Source: Takakia lepidozioides
Lineage: Eukaryota; Streptophyta; Takakiopsida; Takakiales; Takakiaceae
NCBI GenBank assembly: GCA_030704615.1
Contig: CM060732.1
Span: 45,365,053-45,429,052 of the forward strand
Length of the DNA stretch: 64,000 nucleotides
Reading direction: 5' to 3'
The notes beneath the pieces were generated by a model that saw only the letters and a list, made by a program, of their open reading frames with translations, had not been told where the DNA came from and did no database searches. Positions 33,401-44,320 of this stretch are shown here, piece by piece. A program made the translations under genes and the position numbers. Numbering within the stretch: position 1 is the first letter of the stretch; every line of letters starts with the position of its first letter.

Positions 33401-34708
33401 GCTTGGACCGTGGCGGGCCCAAGCTGTGTCTACACACCCGAGATGCAGAAACAATGGCATCCCGCGCATCTGGTTGGATGCCCGTGGTACCTGGACATGT
33501 CTGGCGGTATTGTTGACGAGTCTGAGAAAGATCTGCACGCCTTGGCAGAAGAGAAGAGAAAGGAAAGACGTGTCCCTGCTGGGCCAAAGTCGGCAAAGGA
33601 ATCTGCTGCTCTGGAAGAATCCTGAAAGGCAGCTGAGATGGCACAAAAGACGGTGGATGCAGCTGTGCAGGCCCAACAGAAGGGGTCGAAGAAGAGGACT
33701 CGCCAGCAAGGAGCAGCTGTTGTGACACCCGCCAAAACGAAAAAGCAGAAACAGCCTGTTCAGGAAGAGGGTGAGGAAGAGGACTCCGATGGAGACTTTG
33801 CAACCAGCCCACCCCCCCAAACGCAGGCTGCCTCCCCTGTGCCCACCGTTGTCACGAGAGGCACGAGAACTGGCTCGGCAAAGAAGGCACTCTTCAACTC
33901 CCCAGGGGGGTACCCTTTCGAGCCGGTGGAAATGAAGAGGCCGAAAGTGGCTCCCGAAACAGTAGTCCAGTGTGTAAATGAGAGTTTCTTGGCGGCTTTG
34001 GATGGACGGGCAGCCAAGTTGGCATACATGAAGACCATGGAGGGTCTGAAGGGCAGAGCACTGAAGAAGGCGACTGCCGAAGAGCCTTCCGACACCCCAG
34101 GATTTCAGAATATGGTCTCGTTCTTTGAGAGGGTGTGTGCAGACAAGGATTGTAGGAGGGGCGGAAATGCCACCTAGTGGTCTTGCGATATGATCATCTT
34201 GGATATTCCGGACGGAGAGCCTGTGGAAGGACTGCAAGCTTTGCCATCTTGGAACAGGTACTCGGAGGACTTTTGGAAGAAAGGATTCGGGCTTGCCCGC
34301 ATGGTGTTGGACGACAGAGGCTGTGTGGTTGTCCTGGCGAGCAGAGGAAAAAACACTCAGACAGGAATTGCGAAGTGGACCCGCAAGAGCGCCATCCCGA
34401 TTCTGAAAAAGAAGTGGACGTGCATCAACACACTGGGCCTTCGGTCGGAAGGGAAGAAGGTGATTACGACACTGGCACTCATCCATTCATTTGCTTGGGT
34501 GTTTTCAAATGCGGTGCCGCATTCGGTTTCTAATCGTTTTCCCCCTGTGTATGCAGACGAAGCAGTTCGATGCATACTGCTTTGTGAAGGAGAACTCCAC
34601 CTTTGCTTTCCGGAAGGAGGGAGGAAAGGTTGACCCGAACTACGACCCACTCGATTACGACGTTCTGTTCAACAACGTTCCCAAGGAACTTCTCCCTCAT
34701 AGCCTCAC
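30498..34708 (+). pseudogene. M1 part 1: ParB-like / class-beta methyltransferase-like gene of element 2, 5' portion
   Basis: The likely first exon is at 30498-30660 (basic). Low-complexity exons run to about 31460. The ParB-like domain at 31470-32006 reads CRMVSLPIVRQALPGDV, EGYRLGSAAFYVSI, MFFVWDGNHRLLAWWEYI. Intron 32007-32118 is followed by exon 32119-32308 (TENAYVHTHMAHMLYRVRKTG). Helical exons follow at 32409-32695 and 32744-32891, then 32977-33194. The exon at 33340-34459 has WHPAHLVGCPWYLD, a Lys/Glu linker and the motif-IV-like MIILDIPDGEP (34190). The last exon before gypsy B starts at 34554. Every exon with a known motif has a counterpart in M2 with the same order. In-frame stops at 33623 (TGA) and 34174 (TAG) and frameshifts near 31465 and 32520 show decay. 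Introns 32007-32118, 33195-33339 and 34460-34553 each carry one element 2 palindrome. Confidence 0.8.
34704..34708. repeat. target site duplication of gypsy B (CTCAC), left
   Basis: CTCAC recurs at 48045-48049. Joining the flanks restores the M1 frame (PHSLTSTEPLRYS). Confidence 0.95.
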
Positions 34709-35704
34709 TGTCGCGCGGCTTTTACTCACCCATCCCTTCGCTATCCGAGGCGGAAACTCCAAGATAGAAGAGTTGGAAATCTCTAAGTACTCAGCCCGCG
34801 CAGAACAATCAGTCATGACCTACAGCTAGTGTATCATGGGGGTGTTTCCTATTTGTTTCCCTTTCCGCATTCATCTTAGCTACCTTACCATTGATAATTA
34901 AGTATCAGTTTGCTTCATCAATCTATCGGTTTCCTTCACTCATCCATTCAATCCACAGCTTCACTCAGATCTCTCTACACAGTGTGATTGTATCGTATAA
35001 GTATCAGATTATGATTTATCAGGTATCAGGCCGAAGCCATTATGTCTCTAATCTGCTCTCCAATATCACTACAGCTTTGCATATAACAAGCATCTACTAA
35101 TCCTCTTTTCTCCTTCTTCGTGCTCTCCATCTCTTGCTTCCGATCTCCGCTCCAGCCTGACTAAGAAGTCCTCCTCCGAATGATTTTCTCAATTCCCCGT
35201 TTTTCCCCCTTTATCTTCCTCTCCGCGGTTCTAACCGTTTCCCTCACTAACCGTGTCTGTGAACTAACATGTTCCCTTCGCAGGTGTTGTTCCCCACAGT
35301 CGTTCCCTGTCCTACTCTTCGTTCCCTATGATCGTGACCGCTGTGTCAAGCTGTGACTGGCTGTGTGAAACTGTGACGGGCTGTGACTGGCTGTGCGACT
35401 GTGTTTGGCTGTGTCGGGCTGTGACTGGCTGTGTCGGCTGTGTCGGGCTGTGATTGGTTGTGTGGGCTGTGACGACTGTGACGGGCTGTGTTGGCTGTGA
35501 CGACTGTGACGGGCTGTGTTGGCTGTGTCGGCTGTGACGACTGTGACGGGCTGTGTTGGCTGTGTCTGCTGTGACGACTGTGTAACCCCCCTCTACAGTG
35601 CGCTGCTGTCACCCCTAAGGCTCCTGTTGGTCTCAGTCTGTGCAAAATTAAGGGTACCCTACAGATCCCGTATAAGTGTCTAAGTCCCCTACAGTCCTCT
35701 AACA
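34709..35704 (-). repeat. 3' LTR of gypsy B
   Basis: 996 bp, TG...CA, nearly identical to 47049-48044. It includes a GGCTGTG minisatellite at 35340-35583. Its outer edge abuts CTCAC and its inner edge the polypurine tract. Confidence 0.97.
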
Positions 35705-35722
35705 TTTACCCCTTCCCCCCTC
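35705..35722 (-). other. polypurine tract of gypsy B
   Basis: On the minus strand GGGGGGAAGGGGTAAA lies directly before the 3' LTR start TGTTAGAGG. This is the expected site for priming plus-strand DNA synthesis. Confidence 0.9.
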
Positions 35723-35736
35723 AAAAAGCCGTGTCC

Positions 35737-38700
35737 TCACGGTTTACTGTTTCCGAGTAGCAAACCTTTGTGAGTGAGCACCTTGTTGACGTTGAGAGTT
35801 TCGTGGCGGCTGTGTGTACGAGCCCGAGGTCTGTCTCTGGTTGACGGAGATGGTTGATCACTACCTGGATAAGTGAGGCCCTCTGGAGGCTGATATCGAG
35901 GTAATCTTTCCGGCATAGGAGATCCCCTTTGTTTCTTCTCTTCCATCTGAATTGCATAGTCTTCTCCCATGTCAAAAGAATTCGGTGAAGAAACAGTTGT
36001 ATCAGAATCCTCATCGCCTCTCAGGTGTTTTAATTTTCGAACTTTTTGTGGAATCATCTGGGGCATACAATGCTGTCCTACCATGTCTGGAAGTTTGTAT
36101 TTTACAACTTGGTGTAACCGCTGAACAGCAAAATTGGTGTAGCACTGAGCTCCTTGTCTGTCCAGGTGAGTGGGGTACCAATTACTGGTGCAGCGTGCAA
36201 GTACTTCCATGCCACATGTCCCTTATAGAAAATGTCATCAAGTCCGAATTTCTGTGTTGACAATTGGTTGCAGGCTGCTTGAAACCATGAACGAATTTGA
36301 GAATCCTTTTGCATCATAACTTTTGGGTCATATAGGTACATATGAGGTGGCACCGAAGGTAATACCCAATGATCTCCACTGGAATAACTTTGAAAGCGTG
36401 TTTGCATCTTTTGTTGCTCAATGTGGTAACGTACCAGAAAACAAGCAGCGTAGTATAATCCGCACCCCATGACAATACTTGCTACCTCCTTGGTCTTGGT
36501 ATAAATGAGTCCATGTACAACCTGGAAAGCAATCAATTCCCTCAACATGGTACCTGCCTCGTGCCAGTATTGTGCAAAGTGATGATCTTCAATATGTCGA
36601 TTGTTCGGAAGAACTTTAGTCCTAGTTGCCACTGGCAGCCAAATACGCATGATTTGGTAGTAATGTGCGAATGACTGCGGAGGACTAAATTCTTTCCAAG
36701 CCAAATCCAACATGATGGGAATTTGGTTGAAGGGCATAATCATAGCCCTACTGTACTCCCTGGCAGCTGGAGTTTTAGGTGGGTTAAAAGCGGCATTGCC
36801 CCATACCTCCGGCTGTTGGTGGCTGTGGTGTGGTTGTAGTAACCACAGGTTCAGCTACTGGTACAGTGACTTGTTGTGGTGGTGGTGGTACTGGCTCTTG
36901 TATCATTGGCATCTCCTGCACCTCCTGTGAAGACTGAAAAGCCAAAGTTCTGGCTTTAAATAAGAAGCCATTAGCTGTTCCTGAGGAATATAGACTCTTT
37001 GGTCGATGTTTGAAGTGAGGTCTTCCACTTGAGTCTGCAGTCCGTCTACATCCTCTTGTAACTCTGCTATCCTACTATAGACATTGTCTATAGTAGTTGT
37101 GGCAATGTTCTGCACCTGCAGCCTGAGCTCATTCATCTCTCTTTGGGTGAGCTTCCGTGGTGCTTTGCCTCTCTACTGGCCCTTGTGCTAACCAGACCTG
37201 CATAAGGCTGTTATCCACCAAGTTGCTTGTGGTTCCCCTGAGAGTTTGCTCCTCTCTTAGCTTGTACAATTCCAACTGCTGTTGTAAAGCCTCCATGCGC
37301 TTCGCCTGAGGTTCAACCAATTGCGCATAAGCAGCAAGTAGATTATTGGCTTCCTTCCAAGCCTTGTTATTGACCGCGATTTCATTTCTATTGGCCATGA
37401 TGGTTTGTTGCAACTCCACGATGTGCTTCTCTTGATCAGCTTCAATCTGCCTGTATTGCTTGAAAGTATCTTCATTGCGACAGATTGTATTCTTCATATC
37501 GACAATGAGCTTCATTTGCTCAACATTCTCTTCTTCTGCCTTCGTACATTTTTCCGCTTGACTGTTTATTTCTTTTGTAGATTGGTCAAGCATAGTTGTG
37601 AATGTAGCACATTGTATCGCCATCCTGTTATGCACTGTCTGCAACTCCGTATGTAGTGCATTCAGTTCTTGCAACTTGCTTTCATGCTGCACCTGCATTT
37701 GGTATAGCTGTTGCTTATGTGCTTCGTGCAACTGGTCTTGCGCGAGGCCTGCCTCAATCAATTGTTGCTTGGCCAATTGCAAAGCCATTTCTGTATTTCC
37801 CAAGTCCTGCTTCATCTTGAGAGTGACCTCTTCATCGACCTTGTTTGCACACTCAGTGGCAAGTCGAGCCTCAAACTCCTTCCTGAGTTCCTCTTTCAAG
37901 GCTGTCAATTGGGTAATTGGAACATGGGATTTGACATAAGTCCCCAACAAATTAAGTGTCCTGCCTATGGAACTCATCAGCATTGCCTGTTGAGGGTCAT
38001 CATGGTGAGGTTGCTGCTGTTCCTCCTCTTTTCAACAGTGTGATGTCTCACTAACCATTCAGGCCATTGTCCCACCGGATTTTCTTCCTGAACTACTTCA
38101 TCTATCACCGGTGCTACAGTGTCATGACCTTCCGCCTGTGGTACCTCCGACACAGGTGTGTGTACCTCAGGATTTCCCTTGGGCAACTGTTGCACCTCTG
38201 GGATTTCTGTCTCCTTGACCAGACCAGAATATTCATAGAGAAGGTCCCCCTTCTCTATTTCTGCCACTATCTGTTCTGTAGTTGGAATATCTAACCCTTC
38301 ACTTTCCAAATCAATTATTTCTGGTTGAGCTGCATGGATAACTTGTGACCTTGTGACAAGTCGTTCAGGTGGCTGTGATGGTTGTGATGCAGAAGTAACT
38401 TCCTCCTCCCTCTCTGAAGGTCCTGCTTCCAGTAATAACATTCTTTTGTGCTGCTGTGCCCCTTCCTGGTCATGAGCTTGGGAAACATTATCATGCGGAA
38501 TCCGTGAAGCCAGTGGATCCGCCACTACAGTCTTTCCCCTTCTCTGCCTCTTAGTCTCGGGTTGTGCTGCTAGTCCACCCTCACTGTGTGAAGAGCCTTG
38601 CTCTTCCATTGCAGTTGTTTCTGGCTCAAACACTCCCATTTCCTTCCTTTCTTGTGCATTAAGTATGCCAGAATTAAGGATTATTTGAGCAATGATTGGG

Positions 38701-39947
38701 CCAGACACTATGATAGGAGACTTTGCGGTAGTACCTTGTAATCTTTTCATCTCCTCTACCAGTGCGTTGTACATTATGTCCGCCCATTGTACCTCTTGTC
38801 CCTTCAGGCCTTTGAGTATTTCCTCTGTGAAGGATCTGCTCAAATATTGTTGGTTCTGTTTCAGGGCAATCAGAACGTTCAATACCTGGCCTATCTCTTT
38901 TAACCCTGGGTACACAGCTTTGGTACAAGCATAACCCTGAGTTTTAAAGAAACTCCCTTCTTGGAATAAGTCCCCTATTTGCAGTCTTGCCCTGTGTTCC
39001 TCCACATGCACCTGACCTGCTGGCAATCGAAACAATTGCTGGAGGTATAGGGGAGTAATCATTAATTCAACTCCCTTCACCGTTGTTGTTCCTGTCCTTG
39101 GCTCAAAGTTCTGCAAAAATTGTAACATGTACTGTCTATGGTGTAGTGTCCAATCTAGGCTTTGCAATCCTTCCAATCTCAGCTCCTCCAGTATCTTTAT
39201 CGCCTGTGGGGTAGCCATCGTTTGTTTCTGCAGAATTGTGGTGCTCTTCACCCTGATTTCCTCCATTCCTCTCACTCTCTTCATTTTAGACTCACAGAAC
39301 TGCTTTGGCTGTAACAACTGCAGGAATGCCTGTAGTGCACAAAGCATAAACGTATGGTTGCCGCAGAAAGCTATGGGTAATCTCTTGTAAGCCTGCGGGG
39401 CTTGCAAGCATCGCTCAAGAGAAAAGCTCCGCTCTGTCCTTTCGTGTCTATGCCACTGCGTAAGTAATATTGCGAGCGTATAGTCTGTTAGTTCCTCCAT
39501 AGTTTCCAAGGTATAGCATTGATGGTCTGTCCTGTCGAGACGCCCGTTACTCAGAACGACGCCGCCTCTTGCGCTCAATTTCCCTCCATTTTCTTGATCA
39601 TTTCTCTGGTTTTCTATTGGCTGTATCCGCTGTGACTGGATTTTAACTTTTATCTTCTTTAGTGGACTTTCCCTGTTGGATAGTCCACTAGGATCACACA
39701 TGTGACAAGAATTCGGCTTTTCTGTACTTGCCGTTCGTTCCGTTTCCCTTTTTCCGTACTCATTAATGGGCCCGCCTTTCATCCCTTTTGACGGCCGTTC
39801 TTGTCCTCTTTCTTTTTGACACCTGTCCTTGCACTTCATTCTCTGCTGTGTGTCGCACCCTGACCTCCACGTGTCTATTTTTAAAGTAATTTCCGTTTCT
39901 TCTTCCTTCAGCCATTTTCCTGAAGTTATTATGTGTCCACTTGTCAC
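35737..39947 (-). pseudogene. gypsy B downstream (env-position) ORF, frameshifted
   Basis: Four or five minus-strand frames, together homologous to the single open frame 52339-54810 of gypsy A. The first part (39947-37977, 656 codons) has PLYLQQLFRLPAGQVHVEEH and an acidic Ser/Gln/Pro-rich region. The next (37983-37129) is a long coiled coil (EELRKEFEARLATEC, KWKEANNLLAAYAQL-type heptads). Then come ENVYSRIAELQEDVDGLQTQ-like heptads, a tail with FNQIPIMLDLAWKEF and RTKVLPNNRHIEDHHF, and the basic end MPERLPRYQPPEG. Shifts lie near 37980, 37133, 36800 and 36150. No transmembrane segment or signal peptide is visible, so it does not look like an envelope protein. Function unknown. Confidence 0.75.
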
Positions 39948-39964
39948 TGATTCTATGGATCGTG

Positions 39965-40310
39965 TAACTTTAGTAGGCTGTGTTGAGCTGTGACAGGCTG
40001 TGTCATACTGTGTTACGCTGTGATAGGCTGTGATGCACTGTGGTAAGCTGTGATAGGCTGTGACACGCTGTGGTAGGTTGTGATAGGCTGTGTTGCGCCG
40101 TGCTGGGCTGTGATAGGCTGTGTTGCGCCTTGCTGGGCTGTGATAGGCTGTGTTGTGCCTTGCTGGGCTGTGATAGGCTGTGTCATGTCGTGATGGGCTG
40201 TGATAGGCTGTGTTGCGCCGTGCTGGGCTGTGATAGGCTGTGTTGCGCCGTGATGGCTGTGATAGGCTGTGTTGCGCCTTGCTGGGCTGTGATAGGCTGT
40301 GTCACGTTTG
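39965..40310. repeat. 30-bp minisatellite at the integrase 3' end
   Basis: Units of GCTGTGATAGGCTGTG plus TTGCGCC(G/T)TGCTGG-like sequence recur about nine times. In the integrase frame they encode repeats of about ten residues, ITAQHGATQP. The base word GCTGTG is shared with the LTR minisatellite. Confidence 0.9.
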
Positions 40311-41719
40311 TTTTGCCCACCCTGGTCATATATGCTGGGCCTAGCGACAAGTGTTCCATACTCCGTTCGTAACACTGGTGCAGCCCGTGACTGCTCTTGC
40401 GGTTCAACATGCAAATCATGCTGCAGGGGTTTGTCATGGATACCACTGTACCCCTTCAACTTATTTGCATTGACTCTTCCCAGCATTTCTTTGTTAATGG
40501 TTTGTAACATGGCGGTGTTGTTATCATACATCTTTTGTATGACATAAGGTCCTTTCCATGGTGATTTAAGCTTAGAAGCTTGAATCTTTCCTTTCTTCTG
40601 CAACCATAGAACCAAATCCCCCGTCTTAAAAGTCTTTAACTTGCCTTCATCAAACTGTTCCTTTCGCTTCATCTGAATTCTGGTCATATTATCAGCTGCA
40701 TCAGCACGTACTTCTTCCACATGGTATAATTCATGTTTCCTGACCTTGATGGAGTCTTGCAATTCCATTCTTTTTCCCCACTCCGTTCTCATGGTAGGTA
40801 ACAGGAATTCCACTGGAAGTAAGGCTTCCATACCATAAACTAATTGGAATGGTGTATACTTAGTGGTGACTTTATATGAAGTCCTGTATGACCACAAAGC
40901 TGTCAGCAGCTTTGTATCCCAATCCGTTCTGTTTGCATTGACTATCTTAGCCAAGATAGTACATAGTATTTTGTTGGTAGCCTCTGCCTGCCCATTACCC
41001 TGTGGGTAATATGTTGTACTCTTTCTATGCACAATCATAAACTCTTTAGTCAACAACTCAATGGTCTCATTCATGAAGTGACTTCCTTGATCACTGATAA
41101 ATTCTAAGGGACAGCCAAATCGTGTAAGTATGTTCTCGTACAGGAACCTTGCTGTGGACTTGGCTGTGTTGTCCCTCAAAGCTTTAGCTTCCACCCACTT
41201 TGTAGTATAATCAGTGGCTGTAATTATGTACCTGTTTCGTGTATTCTTGGATGGTGGGTTAATTGGTCCAACAAAGTCTAGTCCCCATTTCTGAAATGGT
41301 TCCGTAGGCATTGTAGGATGCAAGGCCATCCTTCCAGATCTCTGCAAAGGTCCTAGCCTCTGACATTCATCACACTTCTGACAATACTCGTGTACATCTT
41401 TGAACAAAGTAGGCCACCAGTATCCTGCGAGTAGTATCTTTCTACTGGTAGTCTCTTCTCCAAAATGACCTCCAGCCACTCCTTTATGAACTTCCGCCAA
41501 AACTTTATTTACTTCATGGTGGTACAAGCATCGTTTTAGTACTCCATCAGGTCCTAACTTATACATTCTGCTTCCTACCATAGTATAAGGTAAAGCTTTG
41601 ATAGCGATTCTCTTCCTCTGCTCCTTACCATAACTAGGTGGGCACTGACCATGAGCAAGGTAGTATCTGATTGGCCACTGCCAATCTAACCATTCATCTG
41701 CACTTCCTTGCACCTCCAT
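40013..41719 (-). CDS. gypsy B integrase
   Basis: 568 codons, minus strand. The N-terminal H2C2 zinc finger (HKGVAGGHFGEETTSRKIL ... CQKCDEC) is followed by an intact DDE core: Asp in WGLDFVGPI, Asp in EFISDQGSHF, Glu in YYPQGNGQAEATNKIL. A C-terminal domain then carries LVYGMEALLPVEF and GDLVLWLQKKGK ... SPWKGPYVIQ. The final 90 or so residues are a repeat (ITAQHGATQP) encoded by the minisatellite, not a known domain. It joins retrotransposon DNA to the genome. It lies downstream of RNase H and upstream of the large extra ORF. No chromodomain is visible. Start codon use is uncertain because it is normally released from a polyprotein. Confidence 0.93.
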   Translation of the reverse strand: MEVQGSADEWLDWQWPIRYYLAHGQCPPSYGKEQRKRIAIKALPYTMVGSRMYKLGPDGVLKRCLYHHEVNKVLAEVHKGVAGGHFGEETTSRKILLAGYWWPTLFKDVHEYCQKCDECQRLGPLQRSGRMALHPTMPTEPFQKWGLDFVGPINPPSKNTRNRYIITATDYTTKWVEAKALRDNTAKSTARFLYENILTRFGCPLEFISDQGSHFMNETIELLTKEFMIVHRKSTTYYPQGNGQAEATNKILCTILAKIVNANRTDWDTKLLTALWSYRTSYKVTTKYTPFQLVYGMEALLPVEFLLPTMRTEWGKRMELQDSIKVRKHELYHVEEVRADAADNMTRIQMKRKEQFDEGKLKTFKTGDLVLWLQKKGKIQASKLKSPWKGPYVIQKMYDNNTAMLQTINKEMLGRVNANKLKGYSGIHDKPLQHDLHVEPQEQSRAAPVLRTEYGTLVARPSIYDQGGQNKRDTAYHSPARRNTAYHSHHGATQPITAQHGATQPITAHHDMTQPITAQQGTTQPITAQQGATQPITAQHGATQPITTYHSVSQPITAYHSASQPITA

Positions 41720-41845
41720 TACAATAAACTCGCATCAGGTAACTGATCGTCCACTCCTGTGGCGGCCTCTCCTGTTGTTAGTCGTGACAAATGATCTGCC
41801 ACAAGATGCAAACGGCCAGGCTTGTAAATAACCTCGAACTCAAAC

Positions 41846-42352
41846 TCATGCAAGATTATTAACCACCTCGCTATCCTTCCACTTATCAGGTTTGTTCACC
41901 AGATATATCAGAGCCTGGTGATCCACATAAAACATAAACTTCTTGCCCAACAGGTAATGCCTGAATTTCTTCACTGCATAGATCATTGCCAATGCTTCTC
42001 TTTCCGTTGTGCTATAGTTCCTTTCAGCACTGTTCATCAACCGGCTAGCATAGTACACAGGTGAATCTATATTTCCTGTAACATTCTGGGCTAACACCGC
42101 TCCCAACGCTTCTCCTGATGCATCGCAGTGAACATGAAATACTACATGCCAGTGAGGGTTAATCAGCACAGGTGTAGTTGTTACTGACAGTGTAAGTTCC
42201 TCAAATGCCTGTTGACATTCAGCTGTCCAGGCAAACACTGCATCTTTCTTCAGAAGCTTGCTCAATGGTGCTGCTATTTGTGCATACCTTTTGACAAATC
42301 TTCTGTAATAACTGGTTTGCCCAAGGAATCTCCTTAAACTCTTAACATTCAC
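41846..42352 (-). CDS. gypsy B RNase H domain
   Basis: Minus-strand frame with the RT thumb/connection (RRFLGQTSYYRRFVKRYAQI) and the RT-type RNase H: HVHCDASGEALGAVLAQ, YYASRLMNSAERNYSTTEREALAMIYAVKKFRHYL, KFMFYVDHQAL. The catalytic D, E, D are present. It degrades the RNA strand of the RNA-DNA hybrid. It is separated from the reverse transcriptase frame by shifts near 42360 and 42480 and has lost its C-terminal end to a stop near 41846. Confidence 0.88.
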   Translation of the reverse strand: MNVKSLRRFLGQTSYYRRFVKRYAQIAAPLSKLLKKDAVFAWTAECQQAFEELTLSVTTTPVLINPHWHVVFHVHCDASGEALGAVLAQNVTGNIDSPVYYASRLMNSAERNYSTTEREALAMIYAVKKFRHYLLGKKFMFYVDHQALIYLVNKPDKWKDSEVVNNLA

Positions 42353-42409
42353 TGGTGGTGGAGAGCTTTAATGGACTCTGTCTTCCTGGGATCCACAAGA
42401 AGTCCCTTC

Positions 42410-43279
42410 TTACACACAATGTGTCCCAGAAGCACCCCTGAGTTCACACAGAAAGTACACTTCTCTGGATTCAAGGCCCAGACCTCTCATCCTGCATCTG
42501 GCCAGGCATAACTCCAATTTATGCAAGTGCTCATTCTTAGAGCTGTACACACTGAAATCATCCAAAAACACCTGCATGAAATCATCCAGATACTCATGAA
42601 AAGATTCACTTATCACTCTCTGAAAGGTCGCTGGTGCATTACAAAGTCCAAAGGGCATGACTTTGTATGCATAAGCCCCCCAGTCTGTGATGAAAGCTGT
42701 TTTCCCTTGGTCTTCTTCTGCCACTTGCACTTGATTATAACCACTGAAGCCATCCATGAATGAGTACATCTCATGGCCTGCCACAGTGTCTAATACTGCT
42801 TCTGTGAATGGCAAAGGGAAAGGATCTTTCTTCGTACAAGCATTCAGCTTCTTATAGTTCACACATACTCTTAGTTTGCCATTCTTCTTGGGAACTATAA
42901 CAATGGGTGACAACCAAGTTGTATACTCTATTGGGTATATAAACTTAGCCTCAGCCAACTTCTTTATCTCTTCTCCAACCTTCTGTGCGTAGTTGGGATT
43001 CATTCTATACCTCGCCTGCTTGATTGGTACTGACCCTGGTTCCAGTTCAATCTTATGCTGACAGACTTCAGGTGGTATCCCTTTTAGATCCTCATAGCTC
43101 CAAGCAAATACATCTCTGTATTTGATGAACAAGCTTTTAGCTTCTTCGAAGAATTCCGGCTCCAAATCAGCTCCTACTTTCACCATCCTCGGTTCCTCTT
43201 TAGTTCCCACATTTACTTCTCTCACCTGCTCATCAGCTGTGATTGTCCAACCAGTCACCACTTCATCCTGTAAGCTCAC
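42410..43279 (-). CDS. gypsy B reverse transcriptase
   Basis: 289 codons, minus strand, with all main blocks: LSPIVIVPKKNGKLRVCVNYKKLN, FPLPFTEAVLDTVAGHEMYSF, MDGFSGYNQV, KTAFITDWGAYAYKVMPFGLCNAPATFQR and the catalytic MQVFLDDFSVYS (FLDD in place of YIDD, accepted in gypsy elements). The last 25 residues are out of frame: the neighbouring frame continues LNPEKCTFCVNSGVLLGHIV, so there is a frameshift near 42480. It copies element RNA to DNA in the virus-like particle. Confidence 0.92.
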   Translation of the reverse strand: MSLQDEVVTGWTITADEQVREVNVGTKEEPRMVKVGADLEPEFFEEAKSLFIKYRDVFAWSYEDLKGIPPEVCQHKIELEPGSVPIKQARYRMNPNYAQKVGEEIKKLAEAKFIYPIEYTTWLSPIVIVPKKNGKLRVCVNYKKLNACTKKDPFPLPFTEAVLDTVAGHEMYSFMDGFSGYNQVQVAEEDQGKTAFITDWGAYAYKVMPFGLCNAPATFQRVISESFHEYLDDFMQVFLDDFSVYSSKNEHLHKLELCLARCRMRGLGLESREVYFLCELRGASGTHCV

Positions 43280-44153
43280 AGTGGCTGGTTCTTCTAGGAT
43301 TTCTATTCTCCTTCTCTTTCTTCATAGAAATGTGATGGGTAAATGCTGGTTTCTTCTTCGTTGGTGTTGCTGTCACTACACCACAGCAGATACCTCTCAA
43401 ACAACTTAGGCTTTCCAGCCGCATCTCTGCAACCTGCTCCCACTCTGGGTGTGCAGCAAATAGGGTAGCTTCCTGCTCCTCATCCAGTCCTCCTCTCCAG
43501 TCATACTCTCTGACTCCTCGAGGTCTTCTTGTAGCAGGTAATCTACTAGATTTCTTTGTGGTAATTTGTATCTCGTGTATCCCATTATGCACGGTTAGTA
43601 ACTGAGAATTCCAGTCATGGAATACCCTGGCCTGTTTCAGCCACGGACGTCCCAATAATAAGGAGTAAGCCTCCATGACTTCATCCATTTTTAATACAGT
43701 TACTGTGATCATAAAGATCATTTTCTGTATCTGTATCTTAACTCCTCTTATTAATCCCAATGGCTGTACACTTCTTTGATCTGCCATTGTTACTGTAAAT
43801 GGGGCTGGTTTCATGTTACTTAGACCAAGCTTCTTCCTTAATTGGTCTGTCATGATATTTACTCCAGAACCACCATCTATCAGTACATCAGTTAGTTCTG
43901 TGCTTCCAATTCTCAATTGGATTACTGGCATAGAATCATCAAAGTCCATGATTGGTTCTCGCCCTTCCGGCTTCACATTATAACTGGTCACCTTGCTGTT
44001 CAGGTCTGTGTTTCCTGTCTCTAGGGCAATTCGATTGATTGCTTGATACAGCCTGTGCCTACAATAAGGTGCCACAGCTAATAGCTGTCCAATGGTAATT
44101 TCTGCTTTGGTCTGACATATTACTTCAGCCAAAGTCTCTTCATTACTTTGCAT
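43263..44153 (-). CDS. gypsy B aspartic protease region
   Basis: 296 codons, minus strand. The active site is ELTDVLIDGGSGVNIM (about residue 95). The flap region TVTMADQRSVQPLGLIRGV follows, then the second conserved block AYSLLLGRPWLKQARVFHDW. The C-terminal 80 residues are a linker into the reverse transcriptase, overlapping it by 17 bp in another frame. It cleaves the Gag-Pol polyprotein. The DGGSG form fits Tat/Retand-like plant gypsy elements. Confidence 0.88.
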   Translation of the reverse strand: MQSNEETLAEVICQTKAEITIGQLLAVAPYCRHRLYQAINRIALETGNTDLNSKVTSYNVKPEGREPIMDFDDSMPVIQLRIGSTELTDVLIDGGSGVNIMTDQLRKKLGLSNMKPAPFTVTMADQRSVQPLGLIRGVKIQIQKMIFMITVTVLKMDEVMEAYSLLLGRPWLKQARVFHDWNSQLLTVHNGIHEIQITTKKSSRLPATRRPRGVREYDWRGGLDEEQEATLFAAHPEWEQVAEMRLESLSCLRGICCGVVTATPTKKKPAFTHHISMKKEKENRNPRRTSHCELTG

Positions 44154-44320
44154 GTCTGCTCTTCTTTTTTCCTTTCTTCCTCACTCCCTTCTTTTTCTCC
44201 ATCCGAATCAGAGGAATCTGCCACAGGAATATCAGTACTCTTTTGCATTTCCCTTATAGTATCTGCCACTTCCTTGTGCAGTTCCTTCTCATCTTTCCAA
44301 GTCTCTTCATCTTCAGGCAT
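44120..44320 (-). other. gypsy B gag-protease linker in shifted frame
   Basis: A 66-codon acidic and basic stretch (PEDEETWKDEKELHKEVADTI) bridges gag and protease but is in a different frame from both. Shifts near 44300 and 44140 could be decay, or one could be programmed; I cannot tell. Confidence 0.55.

Noticed and set aside
34141-34176. A 35-bp intron that would remove the TAG in M1
   Set aside because: GT and AG can be found around it, but the length is below the usual spliceosomal minimum and M1 has another in-frame stop, so decay is simpler.
37405-39390. Plus-strand frames opposite the gypsy B downstream ORF
   Set aside because: They are Cys/Ser/Leu-rich antisense shadows of the coiled-coil gene, with no domain of their own.
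35737-39947. Retroviral-type envelope gene in gypsy B
   Set aside because: The position fits, but there is no signal peptide, transmembrane helix or fusion segment; the product is a long soluble coiled coil.
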